44,730 nt of DNA from positions 1-44,730 of the forward strand of contig QKDO01000013.1 in NCBI GenBank assembly GCA_003252075.1. Direction: 5' to 3'. Shown one piece after another: positions 9,848-18,319 of the stretch. The notes beneath the pieces are model-generated. The model was not told the DNA's origin. It saw nothing but the letters and a program-made list of their open reading frames with translations, and searched no databases. A program made the translations under genes and the position numbers. Each line of letters begins with the position of its first letter. Position 1 is the first letter of the stretch. The DNA is from Nitrospirota bacterium (GTDB lineage Bacteria > Nitrospirota > Thermodesulfovibrionia > Thermodesulfovibrionales > UBA6898).

Positions 9848-10168
9848 TTAATTCCATACAATCCTTCTGCCGCTGCCGAAGATAAAAGAGAAGATGTCCT
9901 CTTTCTCGTAGGCGCTGTCCCGTATCAGTATATAAACAAGAAGTGATTTCAAAATGTCAAGTTCGACCTCGTCAAGCTGCTCCGATACTTCGATATCCTC
10001 AAGCTCTTCCCAGATCTCGGTGAGGTCTTCCTCCTCGTAGCCAACGCCCTCCAGCAGCCGCTCCGAATCGATCTCGATGTCATCCACGTCCGTGGATATC
10101 ATCCGCAGAATCCGGAGCAGTTTCCGTGTCAGCGTTTCCGTATCACGCAAGATAGAACCTCTTTCCAT
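9848..10168 (-). CDS. Smg/DUF494-like small acidic protein
   Basis: 106 residues, highly acidic and helical. Spacing of L/G/E residues (SERLLEGVGYEEEDLTEIWE, then a hydrophobic helix LDILKSLLVYILI) resembles the Smg (DUF494) family, and its location between dprA and topA is where smg lies in many genomes. It is shorter than E. coli Smg (about 157 residues), so the assignment is positional plus weak pattern. Function of Smg is unknown. The ATG at 10168 lies inside dprA with a poor ribosome binding site; TTG at 10150, preceded by GAAAGAGG at good distance, is a serious alternative start (100 residues). Confidence 0.6.
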   Translation of the reverse strand: MERGSILRDTETLTRKLLRILRMISTDVDDIEIDSERLLEGVGYEEEDLTEIWEELEDIEVSEQLDEVELDILKSLLVYILIRDSAYEKEDIFSFIFGSGRRIVWN

Positions 10169-11228
10169 CCGATTGGCGTATAACCCCCTTTAACTCCAGG
10201 GAAAGGAGTATATCAAGAATCCGGTGAACTGGCAACCCGATCTCGCGGGCGAGCAGATCAATGTGCTTCGGCTCGCCGGTCAGAAAGGCACAAAGCTCCT
10301 GCTCTTCGCGGGAAAGTTCACTGTTCTGCCGTGTCTCCTTCCTGATGAATCCCTTCAGAACCGGGGCGAGTTCTTCGATGATATCCCCGGTCTGCAACAC
10401 GATCTTCGCCCCCTGTCGTATCAACAGATTCGTGCCCGCAGAAGTCTTTGCCGTGATATTGCCGGGAACGGCAAAGACCTCCCTATTCTGTTCGAGCGCG
10501 GTCGCAGCGGTAATGAGCGAGCCGCTCCCCTCCGCAGCCTCGACGACCAGGACTCCCATGGAAAGCCCGCTGATGAGTCTGTTTCTGCGCGGGAAGTTCT
10601 CCCGGTTCGGCGGGGTGCCGGGTGCAAACTCGCTCACCACACAACCCGAGGCGGCGATCTTTTCCATGAGCCCCTTGTTTTCCGAAGGATAGCACACATC
10701 GATACCCGAACCGAGAACTGCGATGGTCCTGCCCCCTGATGCCATGGCGCTCCGGTGAGCAAAGGTATCGATGCCGCGTGCCATACCGCTGGTGACCGTA
10801 AATCCTGCTACCGCAAGCTCTCCTGAGATCTTCTGCGTTACCGCCTCACCATAGGGAGAATACTTCCGCGAACCGACTACGGCAATTGCAAAACGGTCAT
10901 CAGGCTGATATGATCCCCGCACATAGATAACAACCGGGGCATCCGGGATCTCCTGGAGCACGCGGGGATATTCCGGGGCACCGTAACAGATAACGGTTAT
11001 TCCCCGCTGTTCAAGCATTTTGACCTGTTTTTCTACATTATCCCAACCCGAAAAATTCGCAATGTTCTCGGCACGCGTTCGCGTCATCCCCTCCACGGAA
11101 AGGAGCCCGCGCACGCCGAGTCTGAAGATATGTTCGGGGCTTCCCGCATGGGAAATGAGTTGCCGCGCTGTTACCGGCCCGATATCAGGGACAAGGGAAA
11201 GGCCGATCCAGTACCTGATGTCGGACAC
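10143..11228 (-). CDS. dprA: DNA processing protein DprA
   Basis: Loads RecA onto incoming single-stranded DNA during natural transformation. 361 residues: N-terminal SAM-like helix region (about 1-70), Rossmann-like DNA-binding domain with VVGSRKYSPYG, VTSGMARGIDTFAHRSA, IAVLGSGIDVCYP, and RRNRLISGLS, followed by SGSLITAATALEQ and FAVPGNI; a C-terminal winged helix from about residue 295 (ELCAFLTGEPKHIDLLA...). Start is GTG at 11228, overlapping the argG stop (TAGTG). Together with the type IV pilus genes elsewhere in the window this hints at competence, though DprA is widespread in non-competent species. Confidence 0.95.
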   Translation of the reverse strand: MSDIRYWIGLSLVPDIGPVTARQLISHAGSPEHIFRLGVRGLLSVEGMTRTRAENIANFSGWDNVEKQVKMLEQRGITVICYGAPEYPRVLQEIPDAPVVIYVRGSYQPDDRFAIAVVGSRKYSPYGEAVTQKISGELAVAGFTVTSGMARGIDTFAHRSAMASGGRTIAVLGSGIDVCYPSENKGLMEKIAASGCVVSEFAPGTPPNRENFPRRNRLISGLSMGVLVVEAAEGSGSLITAATALEQNREVFAVPGNITAKTSAGTNLLIRQGAKIVLQTGDIIEELAPVLKGFIRKETRQNSELSREEQELCAFLTGEPKHIDLLAREIGLPVHRILDILLSLELKGVIRQSDGKRFYLA

Positions 11229-12424
11229 TACCTGCCCCTGAGGGACCTGTTCGCCTTCAGCCTGAGGGCATTCAGTTTGATGAACCCCTCTGCATCTTTC
11301 TGATTGTATACGTTCTCTGCTTCGAAGGTTGCCAGATTAATATTGTAGAGCGACCGGGGGGCTTTTCTCCCGGCGACAAGGCAGTTTCCCTTGTACAGCT
11401 TGAGCCGCGCGGTGCCCGTTACCGCACGCTGGACGCTGTCGATCATGCCCTGAAGGGCAATGCGTTCCGGTGCGAACCAGTATCCATAATAGACCAGCTC
11501 TGCATATTTCGGCATGAGCGAGTCCAGCAGATGCGTCACTTCACGATCAAGGGTGAGAGACTGTACTGCCCGCCGCGCAGCGTGGAGAACGGTTCCACCC
11601 GGTGTCTCATATACTCCCCGCGACTTGATGCCGACATACCGGTTCTCGACAATATCGATTCTGCCGATGCCGTGCCGTCCGGCTATCCCGTTCAGTTTCT
11701 CCAGAAGGTTCGCCGGGGACAGTCTCCTCCCGTTTATGCTTACCGGGTCCCCCTGTTCAAATCCGATTTCGACATACTCCGGCTTCTGCGGCGTCTTCTC
11801 CAACGGGACGGTCAGGGTATGCATCCCGGCCGGCGGCTCTTCCCAAGGGTCCTCAAGAATACCGCCTTCATAGCTGATGTGAAACATGTTCCTGTCCGTA
11901 CTGTAGGGTTTTGCCTTGGTTGCGGTCACCGGGATGTTATGCTGTGCAGCATACTCGATCAGGGATTCTCGCGAATTGAACGACCACTCCCGCCATGGGG
12001 CTATGACCGTAATGTCGGGCTTGAGTGCGTAGCAGGTGAGTTCAAAGCGTATCTGGTCATTTCCTTTGCCTGTTGCTCCGTGCGCAACAGCATCGGCCTT
12101 TTCCCTGACAGCAATCTCTATCTGTTTCTTTGCGATCAGAGGCCGCGCTATGGACGTACCAAGAAGATAGGCCCCCTCGTAAACTGCGTTGCCGCGGAGC
12201 ATGGGAAAAATATAATCTTTGACGAACTCCTCCCGCAGGTCTTCCACATAGACACGGGACGCCCCGGTCCTGATCGCCTTCTTCTTTACGGTCTTCAGCT
12301 CTTCCTTCTGGCCGAGGTCGGCACAGAACGCTATGACCTCTGCGCGATAGGTCTCCTTCAACCATGTTATGGCAACAGAGGTATCAAGACCCCCTGAGTA
12401 TGCAAGCACGATCTTCTTAACCAT
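11228..12424 (-). CDS. argG: Argininosuccinate synthase
   Basis: Condenses citrulline and aspartate using ATP in arginine synthesis. 398 residues, usual length. Seen: N-terminal pyrophosphate-binding loop [52 protein letters not shown], and [25 protein letters not shown] sits six bases before the ATG. First gene of the nine-gene minus-strand run; its stop overlaps the dprA start. argH is not adjacent. Confidence 0.97.
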   Translation of the reverse strand: MVKKIVLAYSGGLDTSVAITWLKETYRAEVIAFCADLGQKEELKTVKKKAIRTGASRVYVEDLREEFVKDYIFPMLRGNAVYEGAYLLGTSIARPLIAKKQIEIAVREKADAVAHGATGKGNDQIRFELTCYALKPDITVIAPWREWSFNSRESLIEYAAQHNIPVTATKAKPYSTDRNMFHISYEGGILEDPWEEPPAGMHTLTVPLEKTPQKPEYVEIGFEQGDPVSINGRRLSPANLLEKLNGIAGRHGIGRIDIVENRYVGIKSRGVYETPGGTVLHAARRAVQSLTLDREVTHLLDSLMPKYAELVYYGYWFAPERIALQGMIDSVQRAVTGTARLKLYKGNCLVAGRKAPRSLYNINLATFEAENVYNQKDAEGFIKLNALRLKANRSLRGR

Positions 12425-12471
12425 GGCAAGCCTCCGAGATGAACGAGAATATTACCGTATCCGCAATGCAG

Positions 12472-12488
12472 GGTCATGCATCATGACC
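12472..12488. promoter_or_regulatory. Perfect inverted repeat upstream of argG
   Basis: GGTCATG (12472-12478), CAT, CATGACC (12482-12488): a 7-bp perfect inverted repeat about 50 bases before the argG start, in the divergent argG/fur spacer. It could be an operator or a 5' leader hairpin. It does not closely match an ARG box, and I cannot assign a regulator. Confidence 0.35.
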
Positions 12489-12614
12489 AGTGCAAATAGG
12501 GATTAACCATAGCATAAAAAACCGTGAATTGCAAAACCGCGGCGTTCTCCCGATGAGTTCCTGCAGACCCACGGAATCCCTCTACCGAGGACCGCAGGGA
12601 AAGCCCGAGCGTAT

Positions 12615-12651
12615 TTGCAACTTAATCTCAATTTCAGTTATACTACGCCAT
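12615..12651 (+). promoter_or_regulatory. fur promoter with Fur-box-like sequence and no leader
   Basis: A sigma-70-type promoter is visible: TTGCAA (12615-12620), 18-base spacer, TATACT (12639-12644). The spacer holds an AT-rich stretch (12621-12637) that on the minus strand reads as two GATAAT-like hexamers (GAAATT, GAGATT), a plausible but weak Fur box positioned to occlude polymerase. The -10 element ends only seven bases before the fur ATG, so the transcript would start at or next to the start codon; no Shine-Dalgarno is visible. Confidence 0.5.
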
Positions 12652-13083
12652 ATGGAGAGCAAAATCTTCCGTGACTTTCTTATACAACGCGGCCTGAAAC
12701 TGACCAAGGAGCGCATGGCGGTGCTGAATCAGATCTTTTCCATCCACGGCCATTTTGAACCTGAGCACCTGTACCTGAACATCAGAAACTCGGAGATCAA
12801 GGCCTCCCGAGCATCGGTCTACCGGACACTGAACCTTCTGGTCGAAAGCGGGCTGGTTGAGCGCATCTCACGCTCCGACAAGGGTAATGTGTATGAACAT
12901 ACCTACGGCCATAGCCATCACGATCATATGATCTGTACAACATGCGGAGTAGTAATAGAGTTTTTCTCGGAAAGTCTCGAGGAACTCCAGAAGATGATAT
13001 GCACAGAATATCATTTCGCGGGGACAACACACACCCTCGAAATCAGGGGAAAATGCAGAACATGCCAAAAAAGAAAAAAATAA
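12652..13083 (+). CDS. fur: Fur-family metalloregulator
   Basis: 143 residues. N-terminal winged helix (LTKERMAVLNQIFSIHGHFE, RASVYRTLNLLVESGLVERI) and C-terminal dimerisation domain with metal ligands: the HSHHDHMIC run (regulatory site), the structural zinc pair CTTC and the second pair CRTC near the end. Adjacent feoB favours an iron-responsive Fur rather than Zur or PerR. The frame is open upstream to 12490, but those residues lack family character and the promoter elements lie inside them, so ATG 12652 is the start. The gene overlaps feoB, so the two are co-transcribed and co-translated. Confidence 0.93.
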   Translation: MESKIFRDFLIQRGLKLTKERMAVLNQIFSIHGHFEPEHLYLNIRNSEIKASRASVYRTLNLLVESGLVERISRSDKGNVYEHTYGHSHHDHMICTTCGVVIEFFSESLEELQKMICTEYHFAGTTHTLEIRGKCRTCQKRKK

Positions 13084-15026
13084 GGGACGAACGGCATACA
13101 TACAGCCGCATCGTCCTGGCAGGAACTCCGAATGTGGGAAAAAGCGTAATCTTCGGCCTGCTAACCGGCAAATACGTGACCGTATCCAATTATCCCGGCA
13201 CGACCGTGGAAGTATCATCAGGCAATCTTACCCTTGAGGGGCAGAAGATCCTCCTCATTGACTCGCCGGGGATCAACAGCTTCACCCCTATGAGCGAGGA
13301 TGAGAAAGTGACGCGGGACATCCTTCTCGCTGAACGGACAGAGAACATCGCACTGGTGGCCGATTCAAAGAACCTGAAACGGGCCGTCATGCTTCTCATA
13401 CAGATTGCTGAGATGGATCTGCCCTGCATCCTTGTGCTGAACATGGAAGATGAGGCGAAGGCACGGGGTATAGATATCGATTACCGCAGGCTCGAAGAAA
13501 TGCTCGGCATCAGCGTAATCGGGACCGTGGCACCACAACGGAAGGGCATAGCAAAGCTGAAGGAATCGCTGCTTCAGTCACGTAAACCGGAAGCTCCCAT
13601 GACGTATGGCGATGTCATTGAAGAATGTATCGACCGGATATCTTCGCTGCTGCCGGAGGCGCATATTGCACGGAGGGCCATGGCGCTCATGATCCTCGCC
13701 GGAGATGAAAGTCTCAAGGCCTGGTTTGCGGCAAACCTTGCGCCGAAGACCATCGACATGATCGAGGACCTCAGGGACGAAGCCCAGGCAAAGCTGAAAG
13801 CGCCTCTCTCAGGTCTCATATCCCGAGCGCGGATTGATGCTGCGGACAGGATCGTTCGGGCAGTCCAACAGCGCTACGAGCCTGAAGCCGGCCATATTGC
13901 ACGCTGGCTCGGCACGTGGACCATGCACCCGTTCTGGGGGATATTCTTTCTCCTCCTCGCGCTCTTCTGCTTTTACGCGTTTGTGGGGAAGTTCGGCGCC
14001 GGCACGCTCGTTGACTTTTTCCAGCGTGTTATCTTTGAAACCTATCTCAATCCGGCAGTAGAAAAGAGCGTCAAGGCCGTGGTTCCGTCAGCATTCGTCC
14101 AGGATCTTTTTGTGGGTCAGTACGGCCTTTTCACCATGGCGCTGACCTATGCTGTTGCGATCATCCTACCGATCACGGCGACGTTCTTCATCGCCTTCGG
14201 GTTTCTCGAGGACAGCGGCTATCTTCCGCGCATCGCCGTGCTTACCAATAGTGTCTTCTCAAAGATCGGCCTGAACGGCAAGGCAGTCCTCCCCATGGTG
14301 CTGGGCTTGGGATGCGGCACCATGGCGACCATGACCACGCGCATTCTCGAAACAAAAAGGGAGCGCCTGATCGCTACCTTTCTCATTGCGCTTGCCATCC
14401 CCTGTTCCGCACAGCTTGGAGTGATCCTCGGCATGCTGGGACCATATTCCATTAAAGTGGCACTGTGGTGGATCGGCACCGTACTGGGGGTACTGCTCCT
14501 TGCAGGCACGATAACCGCAAAGGTGCTGCCGGGCGACAAGGCGGATTTCTTTCTGGAGATTCCACCCATGCGCATGCCGCGCATGGGAAATATTCTTTTA
14601 AAAACACTCAGCAGGATCGAATGGTACCTGAAAGAAGCGGTACCCCTCTTTGTCCTGGGCACCCTCATACTCTTCATCCTCGATAAGACGCATGCCCTGA
14701 AGTGGCTGGAAAAGGCGGCGTCACCCCTCATCGTGCGGTTCCTTGGTCTTCCGCGAGAGGCCACAGCAGCGTTTATCATGGGCTTTCTGAGAAGAGACTA
14801 CGGGGCAGCGGGGCTCTTTGAGCTCTCCAAGCAGGGTCTTATGGATGAGAACCAGATCATCGTCAGTATTGTGACCCTCACCCTTTTCGTCCCCTGTCTT
14901 GCGAGTTTCTTTATGATCATCAAGGAACGGGGCATGAGGACATCGCTCCTGATGTTCGGACTGATAACCGTCTTTGCCCTCCTTGTCGGAGGGGGTATCA
15001 ATATCGTGTTGTCGCTGTTTTCCTGA
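13062..15026 (+). CDS. feoB: Ferrous iron transporter FeoB
   Basis: Fe(II) uptake protein, 654 residues. N-terminal G domain: G1 GTPNVGKS (21-28), G2 in NYPGTTVEV, G3 DSPG (67-70), G4 NMED (127-130); then a helical spacer and the membrane part with paired Gate repeats: GFLEDSGYLPRIAVLTN, GLGCGTMATMTTRILETKRE with IPCSAQLG, and VPCLASFFMIIKERG at the C-terminus. The start overlaps fur; ATG 13062 is 11 bases after AGGGGA (13045-13050), while ATG 13053 is only two bases from it, so either is possible. It is slightly shorter than E. coli FeoB (773), and no feoA or feoC accompanies it here. Confidence 0.95.
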   Translation: MPKKKKIRDERHTYSRIVLAGTPNVGKSVIFGLLTGKYVTVSNYPGTTVEVSSGNLTLEGQKILLIDSPGINSFTPMSEDEKVTRDILLAERTENIALVADSKNLKRAVMLLIQIAEMDLPCILVLNMEDEAKARGIDIDYRRLEEMLGISVIGTVAPQRKGIAKLKESLLQSRKPEAPMTYGDVIEECIDRISSLLPEAHIARRAMALMILAGDESLKAWFAANLAPKTIDMIEDLRDEAQAKLKAPLSGLISRARIDAADRIVRAVQQRYEPEAGHIARWLGTWTMHPFWGIFFLLLALFCFYAFVGKFGAGTLVDFFQRVIFETYLNPAVEKSVKAVVPSAFVQDLFVGQYGLFTMALTYAVAIILPITATFFIAFGFLEDSGYLPRIAVLTNSVFSKIGLNGKAVLPMVLGLGCGTMATMTTRILETKRERLIATFLIALAIPCSAQLGVILGMLGPYSIKVALWWIGTVLGVLLLAGTITAKVLPGDKADFFLEIPPMRMPRMGNILLKTLSRIEWYLKEAVPLFVLGTLILFILDKTHALKWLEKAASPLIVRFLGLPREATAAFIMGFLRRDYGAAGLFELSKQGLMDENQIIVSIVTLTLFVPCLASFFMIIKERGMRTSLLMFGLITVFALLVGGGINIVLSLFS

Positions 15027-15036
15027 GCACGTCCTT

Positions 15037-15066
15037 TTGACAGCCCTTTCGGAAGACGGGTATAAT
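15037..15066 (+). promoter_or_regulatory. Consensus sigma-70 promoter of the penicillin-binding protein gene
   Basis: TTGACA (15037-15042), 18-base spacer, TATAAT (15061-15066): both hexamers match the consensus fully. The predicted start of transcription is near 15073, only about five bases before the GTG start codon, and no Shine-Dalgarno lies between. Confidence 0.75.
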
Positions 15067-15077
15067 CGTAGCTGATA

Positions 15078-17378
15078 GTGAAAGCGCGACGGGTTATTAT
15101 TCTCATTCTGTTCTCCGTCCTTGTTGGCGGCATAGCAGGCGGTTATCTTGCACTGACCAGGGGGATACCGTCCATTGATGAGCTCAAGCACTACCATGCT
15201 GTCCCGGGGACAAAGATCTTTGCTGACGATGATACCCTCATCGGGGAACTGAAAGCCGAAAAAGGTATCTTCGTCCCATTTAAAAACATCCCGAAGCATA
15301 TGACCCAGGCGCTCATTGCCGTCGAGGACTCACGGTTCTTCAAGCACAAGGGGATCGACTATATTGCCGTTGTTCGAGCCATCGTCAAGGATATCATCCA
15401 CGTAAGCTTGAAGGAGGGTGGAAGCACCCTTACACAGCAGCTCGCAAAAGTGGTATTCCTCACCTCTGAAAAAACGCTCACCCGGAAACTGAAAGAAGCA
15501 GCCCTGGCATTCAAAATAGAAAAGAGCCTTACCAAGCAGGAGATCCTCGAACTCTACCTGAACAAGGTCTACTTCGGCCATGGCGCCTACGGCGTTGAGA
15601 TGGCTGCCAGGACGTACTTCGGAAAATCCGCGCGGCAGCTGTCGCTTGCCGAGGCGTCGCTCATCGCGGGCCTGGTAAAAGCTCCCAGCACCTATTCGCC
15701 CTTTAACGACCTTTCCCGTGCAAAGGAGCGGCAGTACACCGTCCTCAACCGAATGGTAGAGGAAGGATATATCACTGATAAGGAACGGGAAACAGCATAT
15801 ACCCAACCTCTGTATCTTTCCAGCCTGAGAAGGGGGGCTGAGGCAAACGGCTACTTCATAGAATATGTCAGAAAATATGCTGAAGACACGTATGGAGAAG
15901 AGATGGTGTATAAGACCGGGCTGAAAATATACACCACGTTGAACCGCGCAATGCAGCTGTCGGCTGTCAATGCCATGCAGAACGGACTGCGGGAGGTCGA
16001 TAAACGACGTGGCTGGCGCGGGGTGCTTGAGAACAAAAAAGACACGGATTTCGAGAAGGAGCTGAAAACCCGGGACATCTCGACCTCGGTGGTGAACAAT
16101 CCGGGTGACATGTATACGGGTCTGGTGCTGAAGGTGACCGCGGACGAGGCAACGGTCAAGACACGGGGAATGATCGGAAAGCTTTCGGTCAAGGATGCGT
16201 TATGGGCGGCAAAAGTGATGAACAAATCCGGCAGCACCAAGATGCTGAAGAACTTCAGCCTTACTCAGATCCTCCACCCCGGGGATGTCATCAGGGTCAG
16301 CATAAGGAGCATTCAAAACAAGAAAGTAACCCTTGCCCTTGAGCAGGAACCTGAACTGGAAGGAGCCCTTGTCGCGCTTGAACCCTATTCTGGTTTTGTG
16401 CGTGCCATGGTCGGCGGCTATGATTTTTCACGGAGCGACTTCAACCGCGCCACCATGGCAAGACGCCAGCCCGGATCTGCCTTCAAACCCATCATCTATG
16501 CCGCTGCCATGGATCACGGGTTCACGCCCGCCAGCGTTATCATCGACGAGCCGGTCACCTATCCCGGAGGTCCCAAGGGCGAATGGAAGCCGGAAAACTA
16601 CGATCATATCCATTACGGCCCGACGCGGCTGCGGGAAGCGCTCACCTATTCACGCAATGTCGTTACCGTGAGACTTGTGGATGCCATGGGCATCGACAGC
16701 CTCCTGAGCTTTGCGCGGACCGTCGGCGTGACCGGCGATATGCCCCGGAACTTGAGCATTGCCCTGGGGTCCTTCAGCATCACACCACTCGAAATGGCAT
16801 CTATTTACAACGTCTTTGCCAGCGGCGGCATGAAACCACGGCCGATCACGATAAAATATATAACCGACATTAAGGGCAGGATCCTTGAGACGAATGAGCC
16901 TGAGCCTGCACAGTGCATCAGTCCGCAGACTGCCTTTCTCATCACCTCCATGATGGAGGATGTTGTAAAGTACGGTACGGGATGGCAGGCAAAAGCTCTT
17001 GGCAGACCGGTTGCCGCAAAGACCGGCACGACCAATGACTATAAGGATGCCTGGTTTGTCGGCTATACCACGAACCTTGTTGCTGCTGTCTGGGTCGGTT
17101 TTGACAATGCAAGGACGCTCGGCTCGCAGGAGACGGGAGGCAGGGCTGCTGCCCCCATCTGGACATCGTTCATGAGCGGCGCAACCAAAGAAGAGCCGGA
17201 AGAGTTCGCCTCGCCGGAGGGCATTGTGAGCATGAACATTGATCCGAAGACCGGTCTCCTTTCCCAAGATGATTTTGCCATCAGGGAGTATTTCAAGGAA
17301 AGCACGCAGCCGAAACAATACACCCCTGTGCCGACCATTTGGGAAATCAGGGATCCGTCTAAATTCAAATTTGACTGA
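15078..17378 (+). CDS. mrcA: Class A penicillin-binding protein (PBP1A type)
   Basis: Bifunctional peptidoglycan glycosyltransferase/transpeptidase, 766 residues, anchored by one N-terminal membrane segment (about 6-28). Glycosyltransferase family 51 motifs: AVEDSRFFKHKGID with Glu83, and GGSTLTQQLAK; then an OB-like insert (about 350-430). Transpeptidase motifs: SAFK near residue 467 (active-site serine), SRN, and KTGT near 648. The start is GTG at 15078, fixed by the MKARRVIILILF membrane anchor and by the promoter just upstream. Followed at nine bases by a small TPR gene. Gene symbol by family; PBP1A and PBP1B-like functions cannot be separated here. Confidence 0.93.
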   Translation: MKARRVIILILFSVLVGGIAGGYLALTRGIPSIDELKHYHAVPGTKIFADDDTLIGELKAEKGIFVPFKNIPKHMTQALIAVEDSRFFKHKGIDYIAVVRAIVKDIIHVSLKEGGSTLTQQLAKVVFLTSEKTLTRKLKEAALAFKIEKSLTKQEILELYLNKVYFGHGAYGVEMAARTYFGKSARQLSLAEASLIAGLVKAPSTYSPFNDLSRAKERQYTVLNRMVEEGYITDKERETAYTQPLYLSSLRRGAEANGYFIEYVRKYAEDTYGEEMVYKTGLKIYTTLNRAMQLSAVNAMQNGLREVDKRRGWRGVLENKKDTDFEKELKTRDISTSVVNNPGDMYTGLVLKVTADEATVKTRGMIGKLSVKDALWAAKVMNKSGSTKMLKNFSLTQILHPGDVIRVSIRSIQNKKVTLALEQEPELEGALVALEPYSGFVRAMVGGYDFSRSDFNRATMARRQPGSAFKPIIYAAAMDHGFTPASVIIDEPVTYPGGPKGEWKPENYDHIHYGPTRLREALTYSRNVVTVRLVDAMGIDSLLSFARTVGVTGDMPRNLSIALGSFSITPLEMASIYNVFASGGMKPRPITIKYITDIKGRILETNEPEPAQCISPQTAFLITSMMEDVVKYGTGWQAKALGRPVAAKTGTTNDYKDAWFVGYTTNLVAAVWVGFDNARTLGSQETGGRAAAPIWTSFMSGATKEEPEEFASPEGIVSMNIDPKTGLLSQDDFAIREYFKESTQPKQYTPVPTIWEIRDPSKFKFD

Positions 17379-17387
17379 GGAGGAACC

Positions 17388-17675
17388 ATGAAAACAAGGC
17401 TAATATTTTTGATCGCTGCATCACTCTGTTTCGCAGCATCTACCGCCTCTGCAGATTACGCCGCCGGGGTATCTTTCTACAAAAAACAGCATTACGCGGA
17501 ATGCATCCGGGAACTGCGGGCATACACCGAAAAGACTCCCGACCCTCGCGCGTATTACCTAATGGGATATGCAAGCTATAAGCTCAGGGATTTTTCAGGG
17601 GCACGCGAGTACTTCAATAAAACATACCTTCTTGATCCTAATTTCGGGCCGTCTTCCCTGGAGATCACGAAATAA
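17388..17675 (+). CDS. Small secreted TPR protein
   Basis: 95 residues: a signal peptide (MKTRLIFLIAASLCF then a small-residue stretch ending ASA-DY), followed by two TPR-like helix pairs (YAAGVSFYKKQHYAECIREL, PRAYYLMGYASYKLRDFSG). TPR repeats mediate protein binding; this one would act in the periplasm. AGGAGG (17378-17383) precedes the ATG and the gene follows the penicillin-binding protein by nine bases, so a role as a small partner in cell wall synthesis is possible but unproven. Confidence 0.8.
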   Translation: MKTRLIFLIAASLCFAASTASADYAAGVSFYKKQHYAECIRELRAYTEKTPDPRAYYLMGYASYKLRDFSGAREYFNKTYLLDPNFGPSSLEITK

Positions 17676-17689
17676 GGAAGCGGGTTCAG

Positions 17690-18130
17690 CTATTTTTTCG
17701 AAACGCCCTTCTTTGAGATGTAGACGACACAGTCCTCACATATGCGGCCGGACTCCGTGTTGCATATCATTCTGTTTAGTTCCCAGCAGGGCTTGGTCTT
17801 ATCAATATAGGCAGAGCACTTCCCCTTGCGCTCCGCCGGACAGTTCGTGATCTCCCAACAGGGGGCGTAATCAAGCAGCTTCTTGATGCCCTCAATGCTG
17901 ATCTTTTTGTTATGGATGAGGTCCCGCAGGCACCGGAGCCACTTGATATCATTCTCTGAATAGAACCGGTTCTTGTTCCTCCGGGCGGGCTTGATGAGCC
18001 CGTGCTTCTCATAGAGCCTGAGCGTCTGGTCGGTCGTTCCGATCAGCTCCGCTACTATCCCGATGGGATAGAGCGCCATGTTCTGCTTCTCTTCTTCGCT
18101 CAGGTCTTTTTTCATCTTTTCTTTTGCCAT
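17690..18130 (-). CDS. MerR-family regulator with cysteine-rich C-terminal domain
   Basis: 146 residues. Residues about 20-90 form a MerR-type winged helix (LYPIGIVAELIGTTDQTLRL, YEKHGLIKPARR, RFYSENDIKWLRCLRDLIHN), most like the HspR/GlnR branch. From residue about 95 the tail carries seven cysteines including two CWE units (PCWEITNC...KGKCSAY...KPCWELN...MIC...RICEDC). This twin-CW cysteine motif also occurs at the ends of PAS/GAF signalling proteins in anaerobic bacteria and probably holds a metal or iron-sulfur cluster. Divergent from atpB, which it may control. The start ATG 18130 has no strong ribosome binding site; ATG 18115 is possible. Confidence 0.85.
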   Translation of the reverse strand: MAKEKMKKDLSEEEKQNMALYPIGIVAELIGTTDQTLRLYEKHGLIKPARRNKNRFYSENDIKWLRCLRDLIHNKKISIEGIKKLLDYAPCWEITNCPAERKGKCSAYIDKTKPCWELNRMICNTESGRICEDCVVYISKKGVSKK

Positions 18131-18179
18131 GGTATCGTTTTGACCGCCTACGCAGGTGCTTTGCTGATAATCACAGTTA

Positions 18180-18208
18180 TTAATACACTTTTAAAATGAA
18201 AAATGCAA
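18180..18208 (-). promoter_or_regulatory. Promoter of the MerR-family gene
   Basis: On the minus strand TTGCAT (18208-18203), 17-base spacer, TATTAA (18185-18180), about 50 bases before the merR-like ATG. It sits in an AT-rich divergent spacer shared with atpB. Confidence 0.45.
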
Positions 18209-18261
18209 GTTTTTTGCTTTTATTGTCATTTTTTATAGTCCTATAACAGGGCGGTAAATCC

Positions 18262-18300
18262 TTGACTTCTCGTAATTTCCTTAGGTAATATTACCCTAAT
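18262..18300 (+). promoter_or_regulatory. atpB promoter region with perfect palindrome
   Basis: TTGACT (18262-18267) is a good -35 element; 18 bases on lies TAATAT (18286-18291), a poor -10. That -10 sits inside the perfect 12-bp palindrome GGTAATATTACC (18284-18295), flanked by TTA and (after one extra C) TAA. A dimeric regulator binding here would cover the -10 region; the divergent MerR-like protein is an obvious candidate, though MerR proteins usually bind between -35 and -10. atpB has AAGGAG before its ATG. Confidence 0.45.
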
Positions 18301-18319
18301 TTTCTCCAAAGGAGACCTT

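Noticed and set aside
12472-12488. ARG box for argG at the inverted repeat
   Set aside because: The repeat does not match the AT-rich ARG box consensus; kept only as an unassigned inverted repeat.
12490-12651. 54-residue N-terminal extension of Fur
   Set aside because: It contains the promoter hexamers, lacks Fur-family sequence and has no ribosome binding site.
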